A DNA stretch of 62,883 nucleotides, taken from contig JBBDXA010000249.1 in NCBI GenBank assembly GCA_040902585.1, forward strand, positions 1-62,883. The letters are read 5' to 3'. How positions within the stretch are numbered: position 1 is the stretch's first letter; every line of letters starts with the position of its first letter. Shown here one piece after another: positions 1 to 8,371 of this stretch. Origin of the DNA: JBBDXA01 sp040902585. GTDB lineage: Bacteria > Planctomycetota > Phycisphaerae > Phycisphaerales > Phycisphaeraceae. The notes below the pieces were generated by a model that was not told the DNA's origin, made no database searches, and saw only the letters and a list, made by a program, of their open reading frames with translations. The position numbers were made by a program, and so were the translations under genes.

Positions 1-2
1 AT

Positions 3-869
3 TACTTTCAGGACACCTTCGGCCAGGGGCGCACGCCCTTCACGCGCGGGCCGTTCACGCACGGGTACACCTACCATCACTCAGTCAGTTACAACCTGCC
101 GCCGGTGCCGACGCGTCACCGATACATCGGCGTCGAGCTGGACAAGTACAAAGAGCCCAAAGATACGCCCGAATACTGGGACTATCCGGTCCAGCAGCCT
201 TTCACCATCGCGCATCGCAAAGGCATTCTCACGCATCCAGCCTGGCTGATCGCTCACTCGCAGAACACCGCAACCGACCCGGTCATTCGCGGCCGCTGGG
301 TTCGCGAAAAGCTGCTCGCCGGTCGCGTGCCGGATGTACCGATCACCGTCGATGCCCAGGTTCCTGAAGACCCGCACAAGACGCTCCGCGATCGCCTTGA
401 AATGGTGACGACCAAAGAAGAGTGCTGGAAGTGCCACCAGCACATGAACCCGCTGGGCCTGACGTTTGAGATTTACGATGACTTTGGCCGCTATCGCACC
501 GAGGAAAGCCTCGAACATCCGGACAACCTGATCGCCCGCGCCAGGGATAAGGAGAGCGCGGATACCTACAAGACGCTGCCGGTGAACGCCCACGGCTACC
601 TCAAGGGCACAGGCGATTCCAAACTCGATGGCGACGTGAACGACGCACTGGACATGATCGATCGGCTGGCAAAGTCCGATCGCGTGCGGCAGTCCATCAT
701 TCGTCATGCGTTCCGCTTCTACATGGGCCGCAACGAAATGCTTTCTGATTCGCAGACGCTGATTGATGCCGACAAGGCTTACATCGAGACCGGCGGCAGC
801 TTCAGGGCGGTTATCGTTTCACTGCTGACTTCCGACTCTTTCATGTACCGCAAGACCATCAAGGATTGA
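3..869 (+). CDS. DUF1592/DUF1588/DUF1585-family cytochrome, C-terminal part
   Basis: The gene is cut by the left edge: the frame is open from base 3 and the stop is at 869, so 288 residues are visible. A GTG at 105 is only an internal valine. The segment has the DUF1588 layout (RKGILTHPAWLIAHS, then TDPVIRGRWVREKLL) followed by a covalent haem site CWKCH (bases 423-437) and the typical NPLGLTFEIYDDFG stretch. A DUF1585-like end follows (RHAFRFYMGRNE ... SLLTSDSFMYR). These proteins are large periplasmic c-type cytochromes common in Planctomycetota, Verrucomicrobia and Acidobacteria; their substrate is unknown. The DUF1552 partner starts 3 bases downstream, the usual pairing, so the two are probably co-transcribed and work together. 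Confidence 0.9.
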   Translation, partial: YFQDTFGQGRTPFTRGPFTHGYTYHHSVSYNLPPVPTRHRYIGVELDKYKEPKDTPEYWDYPVQQPFTIAHRKGILTHPAWLIAHSQNTATDPVIRGRWVREKLLAGRVPDVPITVDAQVPEDPHKTLRDRLEMVTTKEECWKCHQHMNPLGLTFEIYDDFGRYRTEESLEHPDNLIARARDKESADTYKTLPVNAHGYLKGTGDSKLDGDVNDALDMIDRLAKSDRVRQSIIRHAFRFYMGRNEMLSDSQTLIDADKAYIETGGSFRAVIVSLLTSDSFMYRKTIKD

Positions 870-872
870 ACC

Positions 873-2267
873 ATGAACACCCGGCGAGACTTTATGAAAG
901 CGGGCTTCTTCGGCGCGGGCGCCCTGGCGCTGGCACCGAGCCTGTTCGCCAATACGACCGCGGGCAAGCCGCCGATGCGTTTCATTTTCATTCACAAAGG
1001 CAACGGGCTGTTCCCCAGCGCGATGGTCCCGCCCAGCCTCGGTAAGAAGGAGATGGAAGCCGAGCAGCGGAAGGACGCGATTGAGGTTGATTTGGAGAAG
1101 CATGATCTGCCGGAGTGGATGAGTCCGCTCAATGCCCACAAGGCAAACATGACCATCCTCCAGGGCCTGTCCGGCAAGATGTGTACGACCGGGCATCACA
1201 CCTGGCAGTCTTCCCTGGGCGTCTACAAAGCCAACGAACGGCTGAGTTCCATCAAGTGGGCCACCGTCGATTTCGAACTGGCCAGGCTCTTCCCCTCGCC
1301 GCTCGAACACATCGAGCTCGCCTGTTTTCCCACCGGCGGCGGCAACGCCAGAGGCAATATCAACGGCATCGAGAAAGGCTTCTCCGCACGCGGACCGCAG
1401 CAGCCCAACTACGCCTTCGGTTCGCCCAGGGTCGCGATGGAAGAACTGTTCAAACTCGTCTCCAGCAGGAAGAATGACCAGATCAAGAATGAACTTGATC
1501 GTCAGTTGCTGGAGTTCGTCGCTGGTAAAGAGGCTGGGCTGGGAACGAATCTCAGCGGTATCGAAAAGGCCAAGGTGCAGAACTACGCCGATTCGGTTGA
1601 AGCTGTGAGGAAACGAAATGAGAAGCTGGAGCGAATGGCTGACGTCATCCGCAAGCATGTCCCTAAGCTGGACGCCAAGTATTTCGCCGATGACATCAAC
1701 ACAGTCGACCGTCAGCTCGGCCACACGGAGATCCTGCTCTCGGCGCTCATTTCCGGCATGACCAACGTGGTCACCTTCACCGTGGACGAACTGGGCACGC
1801 CTTACACCGGCCTCGTCGCCAATGAAATCATTAACCTGCACGATGTCGGTCACGGCAAAAGCGTCGGTGCCATTGCAGCGCTGGACGTGCGCGAGAAAGT
1901 ACGCCATCAGCACATGAAGCTGGTGGACACAATCGTCAAGCGACTCAAGGCCGTGCCCGAAGGCAGCGGCACGATGTTTGATAACACGACGATTTTCTAC
2001 TTCCCCGACAACGGCGAAACGCATCACAGCCAGGGCACCGAGTGGCCGTTCATCATCCTCGCCGGCGCGAACACCAGGCTCGACATCAGCCGGCGGTACA
2101 TCCGCCTGCCTTACTGGGGCACGCGAGGCTGCAAGACCCTCGGCAACTGGTACACCACCCTCCTCAACGCCTACGGACATCCCACCAAGCACTACGGCGA
2201 CCTCGACACCGGCCTGGCGAAATTCAAGATCGATCAGGAAGGCCCGATCAAACAGTTCCTGAGCTAA
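873..2267 (+). CDS. DUF1552 family secreted protein
   Basis: 464 residues. The N-terminus MNTRRDFMKAGFFGAGALAL is a twin-arginine-type signal (RRDF followed by a hydrophobic stretch and AxA-like site), so the protein is probably exported folded to the periplasm. The body resembles the DUF1552 family: RFIFIHKGNG near the start, a TTGHHTWQSSLG segment, and a C-terminal part with NTTIFYFPDNGETHHSQG. The family is almost always encoded next to DUF1588/1592 cytochromes and resembles the DUF1501/sulfatase-like alkaline phosphatase fold, but its activity is not known. The start follows the upstream stop by 3 bases with AAGGA as ribosome-binding site, so it is translationally close to the cytochrome gene. 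Family assignment is firm; function is not. Confidence 0.9.
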   Translation: MNTRRDFMKAGFFGAGALALAPSLFANTTAGKPPMRFIFIHKGNGLFPSAMVPPSLGKKEMEAEQRKDAIEVDLEKHDLPEWMSPLNAHKANMTILQGLSGKMCTTGHHTWQSSLGVYKANERLSSIKWATVDFELARLFPSPLEHIELACFPTGGGNARGNINGIEKGFSARGPQQPNYAFGSPRVAMEELFKLVSSRKNDQIKNELDRQLLEFVAGKEAGLGTNLSGIEKAKVQNYADSVEAVRKRNEKLERMADVIRKHVPKLDAKYFADDINTVDRQLGHTEILLSALISGMTNVVTFTVDELGTPYTGLVANEIINLHDVGHGKSVGAIAALDVREKVRHQHMKLVDTIVKRLKAVPEGSGTMFDNTTIFYFPDNGETHHSQGTEWPFIILAGANTRLDISRRYIRLPYWGTRGCKTLGNWYTTLLNAYGHPTKHYGDLDTGLAKFKIDQEGPIKQFLS

Positions 2268-2437
2268 GCGCTGCAACCAAAGGATTCTTCGATGACTTGC
2301 CAGCTCGCTTGTACCAGTGCTTGTACCCGATTCTGACTTCCCTGGTCCAAGCGGGTCCCTTTCTGTCACTTTCACAGGCAAGGCCAGGATCGATGACCTG
2401 GACTACTCCCCTTCTATAAGTGCATGTCCTGTTAATG

Positions 2438-2473
2438 AAAAAACGCCGTTGACATCAGTTGTCAACGGCGTTT
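2438..2473 (-). terminator. Rho-independent terminator of tRNA-Pro
   Basis: A 13-bp perfect stem (2441-2453 with 2461-2473) closes a 7-base loop. Read on the minus strand it is followed by a run of T (bases 2443-2438). It begins 5 bases after the 3' end of the tRNA, the classical position and structure of an intrinsic terminator. Confidence 0.88.
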
Positions 2474-2478
2474 CACAA

Positions 2479-2553
2479 TCGGGGTGGAGAGATTTGAACT
2501 CTCGACCTCTTGACCCCCAGTCAAGCGCGCTAACCAAGCTGCGCTACACCCCG
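2479..2553 (-). tRNA. tRNA-Pro (anticodon GGG)
   Basis: 75 bases on the minus strand. Acceptor arms CGGGGTG and CACCCCG pair fully. The anticodon arm is CTTGA-CTGGGGG-TCAAG with anticodon GGG. The T arm is GAGAG-TTCAAAT-CTCTC, and the D arm is closed by GCGC pairs. The discriminator base is A and CCA is not encoded. It reads CCC/CCU proline codons. A promoter and a terminator flank it, so it is a single-gene transcript. Confidence 0.95.
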
Positions 2554-2617
2554 CACGATTCAACTCTCCCGCCACGACATGATCAGCGACTGATCCGCAT
2601 GCGTGGGGGGACCATGC

Positions 2618-2646
2618 ATTGTTGTAGGCGATGGCGGGCGTGTCAA
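2618..2646 (-). promoter_or_regulatory. Probable sigma-70 promoter of tRNA-Pro
   Basis: On the minus strand a perfect TTGACA (2646-2641) is followed after 17 bases by AACAAT (2623-2618), a 4/6 match to the -10 consensus. It lies about 65 bases upstream of the tRNA 5' end. The remaining 584-base interval between the neighbouring genes (2268-2851) holds only the tRNA, this promoter and the terminator. Confidence 0.5.
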
Positions 2647-2851
2647 ATGGCCCGGTACAGAAAGAAAAATCCGCGTCGGCGCGCAGGAGCGGATAGCAGG
2701 ACGGTATTCCCCCTATGGCAGATGAGTCAGACGGATCGTGCCCGGCGTGACGAAATTTCACTTAGGGTTGACGGCGAGAATAGGACGCGGTAGTGTCTAG
2801 TGAGTCAAAGCCCCTCTCGACCTTAGAGTCCATTTTTCGGAGGGCCGCGTC

Positions 2852-3223
2852 ATGACAGGTACAGATCCGGTTATTCGCTCACAATTGGTGAGAGATATCG
2901 TTCGCGTGGATGTGACGGGGCCGATCCTGTTTGAAGAAGCACTCATCCAGGAACTGGAATCGACGATCGTCAGCGCGATCGAGTCGCACGGCTCGCCGAA
3001 AGTCGTCGTGGATTTTTCGAAGGTGAAGTATGTATCGTCAGCGGTGTTCGGCAAACTCGTCGCGATACACCGCCGATTGAAACCGATGGGTCAGCGCCTG
3101 CGATTGTCAGGCATGTCAACTCTGATCCGTCAGATGTTCGCCGTCACGCACATGGACAGTCTGTTTGATGTGCATGAAACCGTCGAGGCGGCATTGGAAA
3201 GCTTTCCGGACGAGCGCGGCTGA
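2852..3223 (+). CDS. STAS-domain anti-sigma factor antagonist
   Basis: 123 residues forming a single STAS domain. The central segment VVVDFSKVKYVSSAVFGKLV corresponds to the strand-loop-helix of SpoIIAA/RsbV; the serine aligned with the phosphorylated Ser of SpoIIAA (MDSSG) is kept in YVSSAV. Such proteins bind an anti-sigma kinase and release a sigma factor when dephosphorylated. The start has a good site, CGGAGG, about 8 bases upstream. A second STAS gene and a SpoIIE-type phosphatase follow in the same direction, giving a partner-switching cluster. No RsbW-like kinase is visible in the window. The target sigma factor cannot be named. Confidence 0.88.
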   Translation: MTGTDPVIRSQLVRDIVRVDVTGPILFEEALIQELESTIVSAIESHGSPKVVVDFSKVKYVSSAVFGKLVAIHRRLKPMGQRLRLSGMSTLIRQMFAVTHMDSLFDVHETVEAALESFPDERG

Positions 3224-3304
3224 AAGGCCCACCCGCCCAGTTCTTCGTGCAGATTGTGTAGGCGGCAGCCAACTGTCGGCGCGATCCGTGCAACTAAAGG
3301 GAGG

Positions 3305-3314
3305 NNNNNNNNNN
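3305..3314. other. Assembly gap (10 N)
   Basis: Ten N separate two copies of the same short sequence AAGGGAGG (3297-3304 and 3315-3322). This suggests two contig ends that overlap by 8 bases and were scaffolded, so the true sequence may be continuous and shorter. The right copy serves as ribosome-binding site of the next gene. Confidence 0.8.
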
Positions 3315-3327
3315 AAGGGAGGCTCGT

Positions 3328-3726
3328 ATGCTCAAGCAGCAGACACAAACCGAATCGATGGATTGCGTGTCCCTGACGGAAGAGCTTTACGCCTACCGCT
3401 GCAAGGGCGCGGTGTGCGTGGAGCTGCTGGAGGCCAACATGATGGCCAATGCCGTCGTGGAGCGCTTCAACCTCGCGGTCGAAGAGCTGATCCAGCAGCA
3501 CAAGGGCGCGGACATCGTGCTTGATCTCCAGCACGTGCAGTGGATGTGTTCGCTCATGCTGGGCAAGCTCGTGGCGATGGCCAAGTACGCCCGCGCGCAC
3601 TCGACGCGGATTCTCCTGGCGGGATTGAGCGCCCAGCTTCAGAGCATCATCCGGGTGACGAAGCTAACGGACATCCTGCCGATGTTCGATGACGTGAATA
3701 CGGCCCTGCGGCGGCGCACCGGTTGA
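3328..3726 (+). CDS. Second STAS-domain protein
   Basis: 132 residues. After an N-terminal extension of about 15 residues comes a STAS fold with DIVLDLQHVQWMCSLMLGKL, which aligns with the SpoIIAA phosphorylation loop; the serine in WMCSLM takes the place of the phosphoserine. The protein differs clearly from the first STAS protein 100 bases upstream, so the pair is not a simple recent tandem copy. AAGGGAGG, 5 bases before the ATG, is a strong ribosome-binding site. Its place between the first STAS gene and the phosphatase suggests that it is a second substrate of that phosphatase. The upstream junction is an assembly gap; the coding frame itself is not affected. Confidence 0.85.
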   Translation: MLKQQTQTESMDCVSLTEELYAYRCKGAVCVELLEANMMANAVVERFNLAVEELIQQHKGADIVLDLQHVQWMCSLMLGKLVAMAKYARAHSTRILLAGLSAQLQSIIRVTKLTDILPMFDDVNTALRRRTG

Positions 3727-3789
3727 ACGGAGCGGGAGGCGTCTGAGCAGACCCTCCCGCGCTCGATGGAATCAGGCAAGGGGGTCCTA

Positions 3790-5736
3790 ATGTTTTTCCG
3801 GAAAGCAGCGGAAAACCGGGGCACTCCAGGGCGCGCGCGCGGGCGGTCCACCTGGATTCTGCCGGTGGTGCTTGCCTCGACGATCGGCGTGGGCGTGTCG
3901 GTGGCGGCAGCGCTGCTATCCAAGCGAGCGGCGGACCTCAGCATCGAAGCCACATTCCTGGTCGCCGCGAAGAACCGGGTCGCCGCCATCCGCAGGCAGG
4001 TCGAAGCCAACGTCCAGGCCGTGCAATCGATCGTCGCTTTCTACGGCGCATCACAGCTTGTCGAGCGCGACGAGTTTCAGCAGTTCGCCGCCGCCGTGCA
4101 GGCGAATCAACCCGCTCTTGAGTCTCTCATCTGGGCCCCGCACATTCGCAGGCAGGATCGCGAAGGATTTGAAAGGGGCACGCTCACCGTCGACCAGATG
4201 CTCACGCCCATCATGGAGCGGGACGCTCAGGGTCAGTTCGTGAAAGCGGGCGATCGCGGCGAGTACGTCCCGGTGCATTTTGAAGTGATTCGATCGGAAA
4301 GGTCGCTGCTGGGGTTCGATCTTCTTTCAGACCCGATTCGACGCGAGGCGATCACCCAGGCATTCGCGACCGGGCGAATGGTCTTGTCCAAGCCGATGAA
4401 CCTTCTGAACAAGCCACGAGAAACGCCCGGCTTCCTGCTGATTCATCCCATCTATCCAATGGTTTCGCGCGAAGGGGATGCCCTGCCTCCGATCGTGGAT
4501 CCGATCGGTTTCGTCGCGGGAGTGGTGGAGTCGGCTACCCTGCTGAGTCAGGCGATGGCGTACCTGGAGCCGGAAGCCATCGATACTTGGCTTTCAGATG
4601 TGGAACCAGACATGCGCTCGTCGGCCTCGCAATCGCCGATCGAAGACGGGAACGAGCCCGACGATGCCGCGACCGACCTGGCGGGCAGGGATTCCCATCT
4701 GGCGTTTCCGCATTTCGAAGAGCAACTGAATGTTGCCGGCCGCCGGCTCACGGTCGTCTGCACCGCCCAGCCCGCGTTCGCCGCCATGAGGCGGTCGTGG
4801 GAGTCCATCGTCATCCTGCTCGTGGGCCTGACCATCACCTTCCTGCTGGCGCGGTTCCTGGTGATCAGCAACCTGCGCTCGCGGCAATACGAAGTGCTCG
4901 CCAAGGAACGCGGCACCAAGCTGGACCTGCGCGAAAGGGAACTGAAACAGGTGGCCTTCGAGTTGCAACTGTCCGACGCGGAGTTGAATCTCGCGCGGCG
5001 CGTGCAGACGAGTCTGCTGCCCGCCAACCCGCCCGAGGTCCCGGGCATCGACCTGGCGGCTGTCTCGCTCCCCGCTTACAAAGTCAGCGGCGATCACTAC
5101 GACTTCTTCCCCGTCCTACCCAACCACCTGGGCATCGTCGTCGGCGACGCCAGCGGACACGGACTCGCGGCCGCCATGCTCATGGTCGAGTTGCACACTT
5201 GTCTGCGCACCGTCACCTGCAATCACCGCCCTATCGGTGAAGTGGTCGAAGCGGTCAACCGCGTCCTCAGCGTGAACATGCTCGAGGACCGCTTCATCAC
5301 GCTCCTGCTGGCGTCGCTCGATACCACGCGAAAGGAGTTCGTCTACGCCAACGCGGGCCATCCGCCGGGCTTCGTCATCGACGGCGGCGGGAAGGTCAAG
5401 CACGTGCTCGCCAGTGCCGCCATGCCCATCGGCATCGACGTGGACACCGCGTTTCCCTCCAGTGCCATTGTCAGCCTCGCACCCGGCGATATTCTTTTCC
5501 TCATGACCGACGGCGTCATGGATGCCATGTCGCCCGAAGGTGAGTTCTTCGGCCTGGAACGCGCGATTGAAGTGGTCAAACGCCTGCGCTGCGAACCGGC
5601 GCAATTCATCGTGCAGGCGCTGTGCGAGAAGATGAGAACTTTCTGCTCCGGTCATCCGCCGCACGATGACGTGACGATCGTGGTCGCAAAAGTGACGGAC
5701 GACCCGGGCTTTCGCGTCATTCCCCTCGCATCCTGA
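3790..5736 (+). CDS. CHASE-domain, membrane-bound SpoIIE/RsbU-type PP2C phosphatase
   Basis: 648 residues from the ATG at 3790, chosen because GGGGG lies 5 bases upstream; an in-frame ATG at 3766 lacks such a site. Order: transmembrane helix at about 21-41; extracytoplasmic CHASE sensor at about 60-270 (LIWAPHIRR, YVPVHFEVI, GFDLLSDPIRREAI, LIHPIYPM); second helix at about 338-358; coiled linker; PP2C phosphatase at about 410-640. Metal-binding motifs are intact: VVGDASGHG near 450, ANAGHPP, LMTDGVMD near 571, and HDDVTIVVAK near 625. It should dephosphorylate STAS proteins, most likely the two just upstream, in response to a small extracellular ligand. This makes the three genes an input-to-sigma switch. 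Confidence 0.92.
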   Translation: MFFRKAAENRGTPGRARGRSTWILPVVLASTIGVGVSVAAALLSKRAADLSIEATFLVAAKNRVAAIRRQVEANVQAVQSIVAFYGASQLVERDEFQQFAAAVQANQPALESLIWAPHIRRQDREGFERGTLTVDQMLTPIMERDAQGQFVKAGDRGEYVPVHFEVIRSERSLLGFDLLSDPIRREAITQAFATGRMVLSKPMNLLNKPRETPGFLLIHPIYPMVSREGDALPPIVDPIGFVAGVVESATLLSQAMAYLEPEAIDTWLSDVEPDMRSSASQSPIEDGNEPDDAATDLAGRDSHLAFPHFEEQLNVAGRRLTVVCTAQPAFAAMRRSWESIVILLVGLTITFLLARFLVISNLRSRQYEVLAKERGTKLDLRERELKQVAFELQLSDAELNLARRVQTSLLPANPPEVPGIDLAAVSLPAYKVSGDHYDFFPVLPNHLGIVVGDASGHGLAAAMLMVELHTCLRTVTCNHRPIGEVVEAVNRVLSVNMLEDRFITLLLASLDTTRKEFVYANAGHPPGFVIDGGGKVKHVLASAAMPIGIDVDTAFPSSAIVSLAPGDILFLMTDGVMDAMSPEGEFFGLERAIEVVKRLRCEPAQFIVQALCEKMRTFCSGHPPHDDVTIVVAKVTDDPGFRVIPLAS

Positions 5737-5782
5737 TTCGGATGGGTACCACGGCTCACCTTCAGGTATCCGGCTCATCGTC

Positions 5783-5826
5783 GGGTACCACGGCTCGACG
5801 AGGCTCGGCGAGGAGACCCGTGCGGG
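5783..5826. repeat. Palindromic element family B, half copy (B1)
   Basis: GGGTACCACGGCTCGACGAG ... GGAGACCCGTGCGG matches the left arm of the full elements at 28865, 34162 and 37801. A fragment of the same start (GGGTACCACGGCTCA) lies just before it at about 5744. The element sits in the convergent gap after the phosphatase gene. The following bases (about 5840-5886) are a purine-rich GAGGGAA-like degenerate tandem tract. Confidence 0.75.
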
Positions 5827-5889
5827 GGAGAAGGGCCGGGGGAATCGGAACGAGGAACGAGGAATGAGGGAAGAGGGAAGAGGGAACGA

Positions 5890-6426
5890 TCACCTCTTCT
5901 CGAACAACTCCTTCAAGTCCGCATCCAGCCAGGGCTGTTCCAGCGCCCACCGCGTGCTCTTGCGGAGCGATGTCTCGCTCAAGGAAGAAATATCTTCACC
6001 CTGCTGTTTGGCGGCGACGATCACCGCGTAGTACAGAACCCGTGTCAGGTCCCGCGGCAGGGGCCGGGTCGGATGGTCCGCGCTTACTTTCGCGAAGTCC
6101 TTCACCACCGCCAGCAGATCGCGCGGCACCTGCGGATGTTTGAACAGATCGCGCAGGCATTGAATCGCCGGCGTGGTCTGCTGTGTGAGTTTCTCCAGCG
6201 CGGGCCGCACCGCCTCATCGATCGTCTGCGCGACCTGCGAAACCAGCGGCGCATCCAGCGCGTGCTGGAGCATCTCGCGGAGGTCTGATTCGCTCCATTC
6301 GCTGTCCGGGCTCGCGGGAAGCCGCAGAGCCTTGAATATCTCGTCGGGACCGGCTTCGGAGAAATCGTTGGACGCTGGAGAGGATTGCATGGCTACTTCT
6401 CGATTCACCTTGCCGAGGCAAATCAT
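5890..6426 (-). CDS. Small protein coupled to the upstream sigma factor
   Basis: 178 residues, no recognised domain. It is soluble, with no signal or membrane helix, and mainly helical and charged, with a run resembling LPRDLTRVLYYAVIVAAKQQ near residue 125. The ATG at 6426 overlaps the stop of the sigma-factor gene (ATGA), so translation is probably coupled; an internal ATG at 6390 is an alternative. Its position suggests a partner or modulator of the sigma factor, but it lacks the zinc-binding HxxxCxxC of ordinary anti-sigma factors. The function is unknown. Confidence 0.7.
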   Translation of the reverse strand: MICLGKVNREVAMQSSPASNDFSEAGPDEIFKALRLPASPDSEWSESDLREMLQHALDAPLVSQVAQTIDEAVRPALEKLTQQTTPAIQCLRDLFKHPQVPRDLLAVVKDFAKVSADHPTRPLPRDLTRVLYYAVIVAAKQQGEDISSLSETSLRKSTRWALEQPWLDADLKELFEKR

Positions 6427-7118
6427 GCGCCGCCTGCAAACAAATTAAGCAAGTCGTCGATTTCGCCGTCGATCGATTCCTCATTGCCGGCATACTCGGC
6501 AATCACGTTTCGCAGGATACGCTCGTACGACCGCTTGGCCGTCGTCAACAGGTTGGCCGCCTGGGCCGGTGACTCCAGCCTCAGTTCGCGACGCAGTTCC
6601 GCATAACCAGGCACCGGCGTCTGATCGAGGATCGGTCGAAGCAGCCGCGCTTCAAACACCCGCCAGATGTCCAGCCGTCCCGCCTTTTCGCACGACTCCC
6701 GCAGCCGCGTGACCGTCTGGTTCAGCACCGTGCGGGCCCATTCCAGATCGAAACCATCCTTCACCGGTTCAGCCGCGACGTCTGCCCTATGTACATCCAG
6801 CTTCGCGCCGGCACCGGGCGATCGCTTCTCCGCATATTGATGACGAATCCAGTTCGACACGTATCGATCCAGGGCCGTGAGCAGCAGGTTGCGAAACTTG
6901 CCGCGACTCGGATCCGCCTTTGCAAGAAGATCCTTTTCCCACATCTGACTGGTGACAAAGCCCTGCAAGACATCATCAATGTCGGAAACAGGAACCCGCT
7001 GCTTGTGGAGCAGATAGGCCCGCAGCGCCTTCTGATAGCGAAGAAACAGCCCCGCCAGGGCATCGCGGCCGCGAACGACCTGATTCCATTCGGTACTGGG
7101 GAACGGTGATGCGCTCAT
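6423..7118 (-). CDS. ECF-type RNA polymerase sigma factor (planctomycete type)
   Basis: 231 residues from the ATG at 7118 (MSASPFPS), preceded by GGAAG at a suitable distance; the frame extends upstream to 7172. Region 2 is recognisable: DIDDVLQGFVTSQMWEKDLL, then DPSRGKFRNLLLTALDRYV and the basic HQYAEKR. This is the layout of planctomycete ECF sigma factors (EKDFLxRADPxRGRFRxFLLxAL). The second half is helical (YAELRRELRLESPAQAANLL, then TAKRSYERILRNVIAEY) and matches region 4. The gene shares a divergent region with a LuxR-type regulator and is coupled to the small gene downstream. Confidence 0.83.
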   Translation of the reverse strand: MSASPFPSTEWNQVVRGRDALAGLFLRYQKALRAYLLHKQRVPVSDIDDVLQGFVTSQMWEKDLLAKADPSRGKFRNLLLTALDRYVSNWIRHQYAEKRSPGAGAKLDVHRADVAAEPVKDGFDLEWARTVLNQTVTRLRESCEKAGRLDIWRVFEARLLRPILDQTPVPGYAELRRELRLESPAQAANLLTTAKRSYERILRNVIAEYAGNEESIDGEIDDLLNLFAGGA

Positions 7119-7423
7119 CGGCCGAACTTCCGGAAAACATCGCGGACGAGGGTGCGGGTACCGGTTCATCATACAGGACGAACCTTCAAAACCGATGCCC
7201 CTGTGAAAACAATCGAACCGATACCCGCAATATTACTCACCTCGCGCGCAGGATCGCGGAAAACGCCGGTAATCGCTTGTTGACGCGGCAAGTTCTGAAG
7301 CCTTTCCGGGATTCAGACTTCGCGTCACGCGGGCTTCTTTGGGGCACTGTTGAGCGAATCACACCGGCAGATTCGCGTCGACCCTTTCTCATTCGCCGGC
7401 ATCACTTGAGTCGGGAGGTGACC
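7119..7423. other. Divergent intergenic region between sigma factor and LuxR-type gene
   Basis: About 305 bases without a supported gene. It must carry the promoters of the sigma-factor gene (minus) and the LuxR-type gene (plus). The LuxR frame stays open through most of it, but the residues there are low in family character and have no good start. I see no clear promoter, hairpin or repeat. Confidence 0.5.
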
Positions 7424-8077
7424 GTGGAACAGGTTGAAAGGGTTCTTCAACTGGTTCGAGAATCGCTGGCAGTTCCAAGTGAGGGAGACGCACGCGTCTC
7501 CTTCTTCCTGCACGGGCTCAACGAGCTCTTGCAGGCCGAAGGAGCCACGTTGCTGCGGGCCAGGAGCCTCGGCATCCCTCGTTGTCCTCCGTCCCCGATG
7601 GCGACTGTGGGGAAGGTCCCGGCGGAGGTTCAGCAAGAGGCAAGTCGGCTCCTGACGGTAGTTGATCGCCATAACGGACATAGCAACGGTGCCCGCATCG
7701 TGTCCAACACGCCGCCGCACACCGCCCTTTCCGCGCGCGGCAGCCGCGCAAGCCAGGATCAACAAGGCCTGCTGGTCGTTCGCGGCAGCCAAGCTCCTTC
7801 CTTCAAGGACGAAGACCGGAAACTGCTCGCCGCCATTCACGGGCAATGCCATTTCCTCCTGGGCAACGGCTCGGAAAGCCACGCCAGTCATCTAACCGCG
7901 CGGCAGCGCGAAGTCGCCGGCCTGCTTTGCAAGGGCCTGAGCGAACAGGCCATCGCCCACCAACTGTTCATCAGTCCGCATACCGTTCACTCGCATGTGA
8001 AGTCGATCTATTCGATCCTGAACGTCAGCAGCCGGGTGCAACTGAATGCGCGGATAAACGGTTCCAACGCACCCTGA
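7424..8077 (+). CDS. LuxR-type transcriptional regulator
   Basis: 217 residues from the GTG at 7424, chosen because GGGAGG lies 5 bases before it; the open frame extends upstream to 7106 without a comparable site. The N-terminal 140 residues resemble a GAF-like sensor (FFLHGLNELLQAEGATLL ... LLVVRGSQAPSFKDEDRKLL). The C-terminal 65 residues are a LuxR/GerE helix-turn-helix: HLTARQREVAGLLCKGLSEQ, then IAHQLFISPHTVHSHVKSIY. There is no receiver domain, so control by ligand is more likely than by phosphorylation. The target is unknown; the divergent sigma-factor operon is an obvious candidate. Confidence 0.85.
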   Translation: MEQVERVLQLVRESLAVPSEGDARVSFFLHGLNELLQAEGATLLRARSLGIPRCPPSPMATVGKVPAEVQQEASRLLTVVDRHNGHSNGARIVSNTPPHTALSARGSRASQDQQGLLVVRGSQAPSFKDEDRKLLAAIHGQCHFLLGNGSESHASHLTARQREVAGLLCKGLSEQAIAHQLFISPHTVHSHVKSIYSILNVSSRVQLNARINGSNAP

Positions 8078-8371
8078 CGCGATCCCGCCGCGAGGGCCAA
8101 GGGAAAAAGGACAATGTGACGAGTGACGAGCATGGACCGCCCCCAGGGGCGAAAGTGCGCTGTCGGATTCGTGGACGCACTTCCAACTCTCCAGCGCGGC
8201 GGCACTTCCCCCCTTCCGGGGCGACACCCATTTCCCTTCGCCCACTTACGCCTTCCCTTGTCCCTCTTGACAACCCAATCCTCTAACCTTCTCTCATCCC
8301 CCGGCTGGGCTGAGTGGCCCGGAGCGAACACGCGGTACACTGGTGTCTCCCCCACGTCCCGGAGCTCCGCC

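Noticed and set aside
2317..2793. Open frame overlapping tRNA-Pro
   Set aside because: It crosses the tRNA and its terminator, and its residues have no protein character.
8144..8225. Inverted repeat before the beta-propeller gene (CCCCCAGGGGCGAAAGTGCG and a GGCGGCACTTCCCC arm)
   Set aside because: Arms match only in part and no second copy was found in the window; left as a remark rather than a feature.
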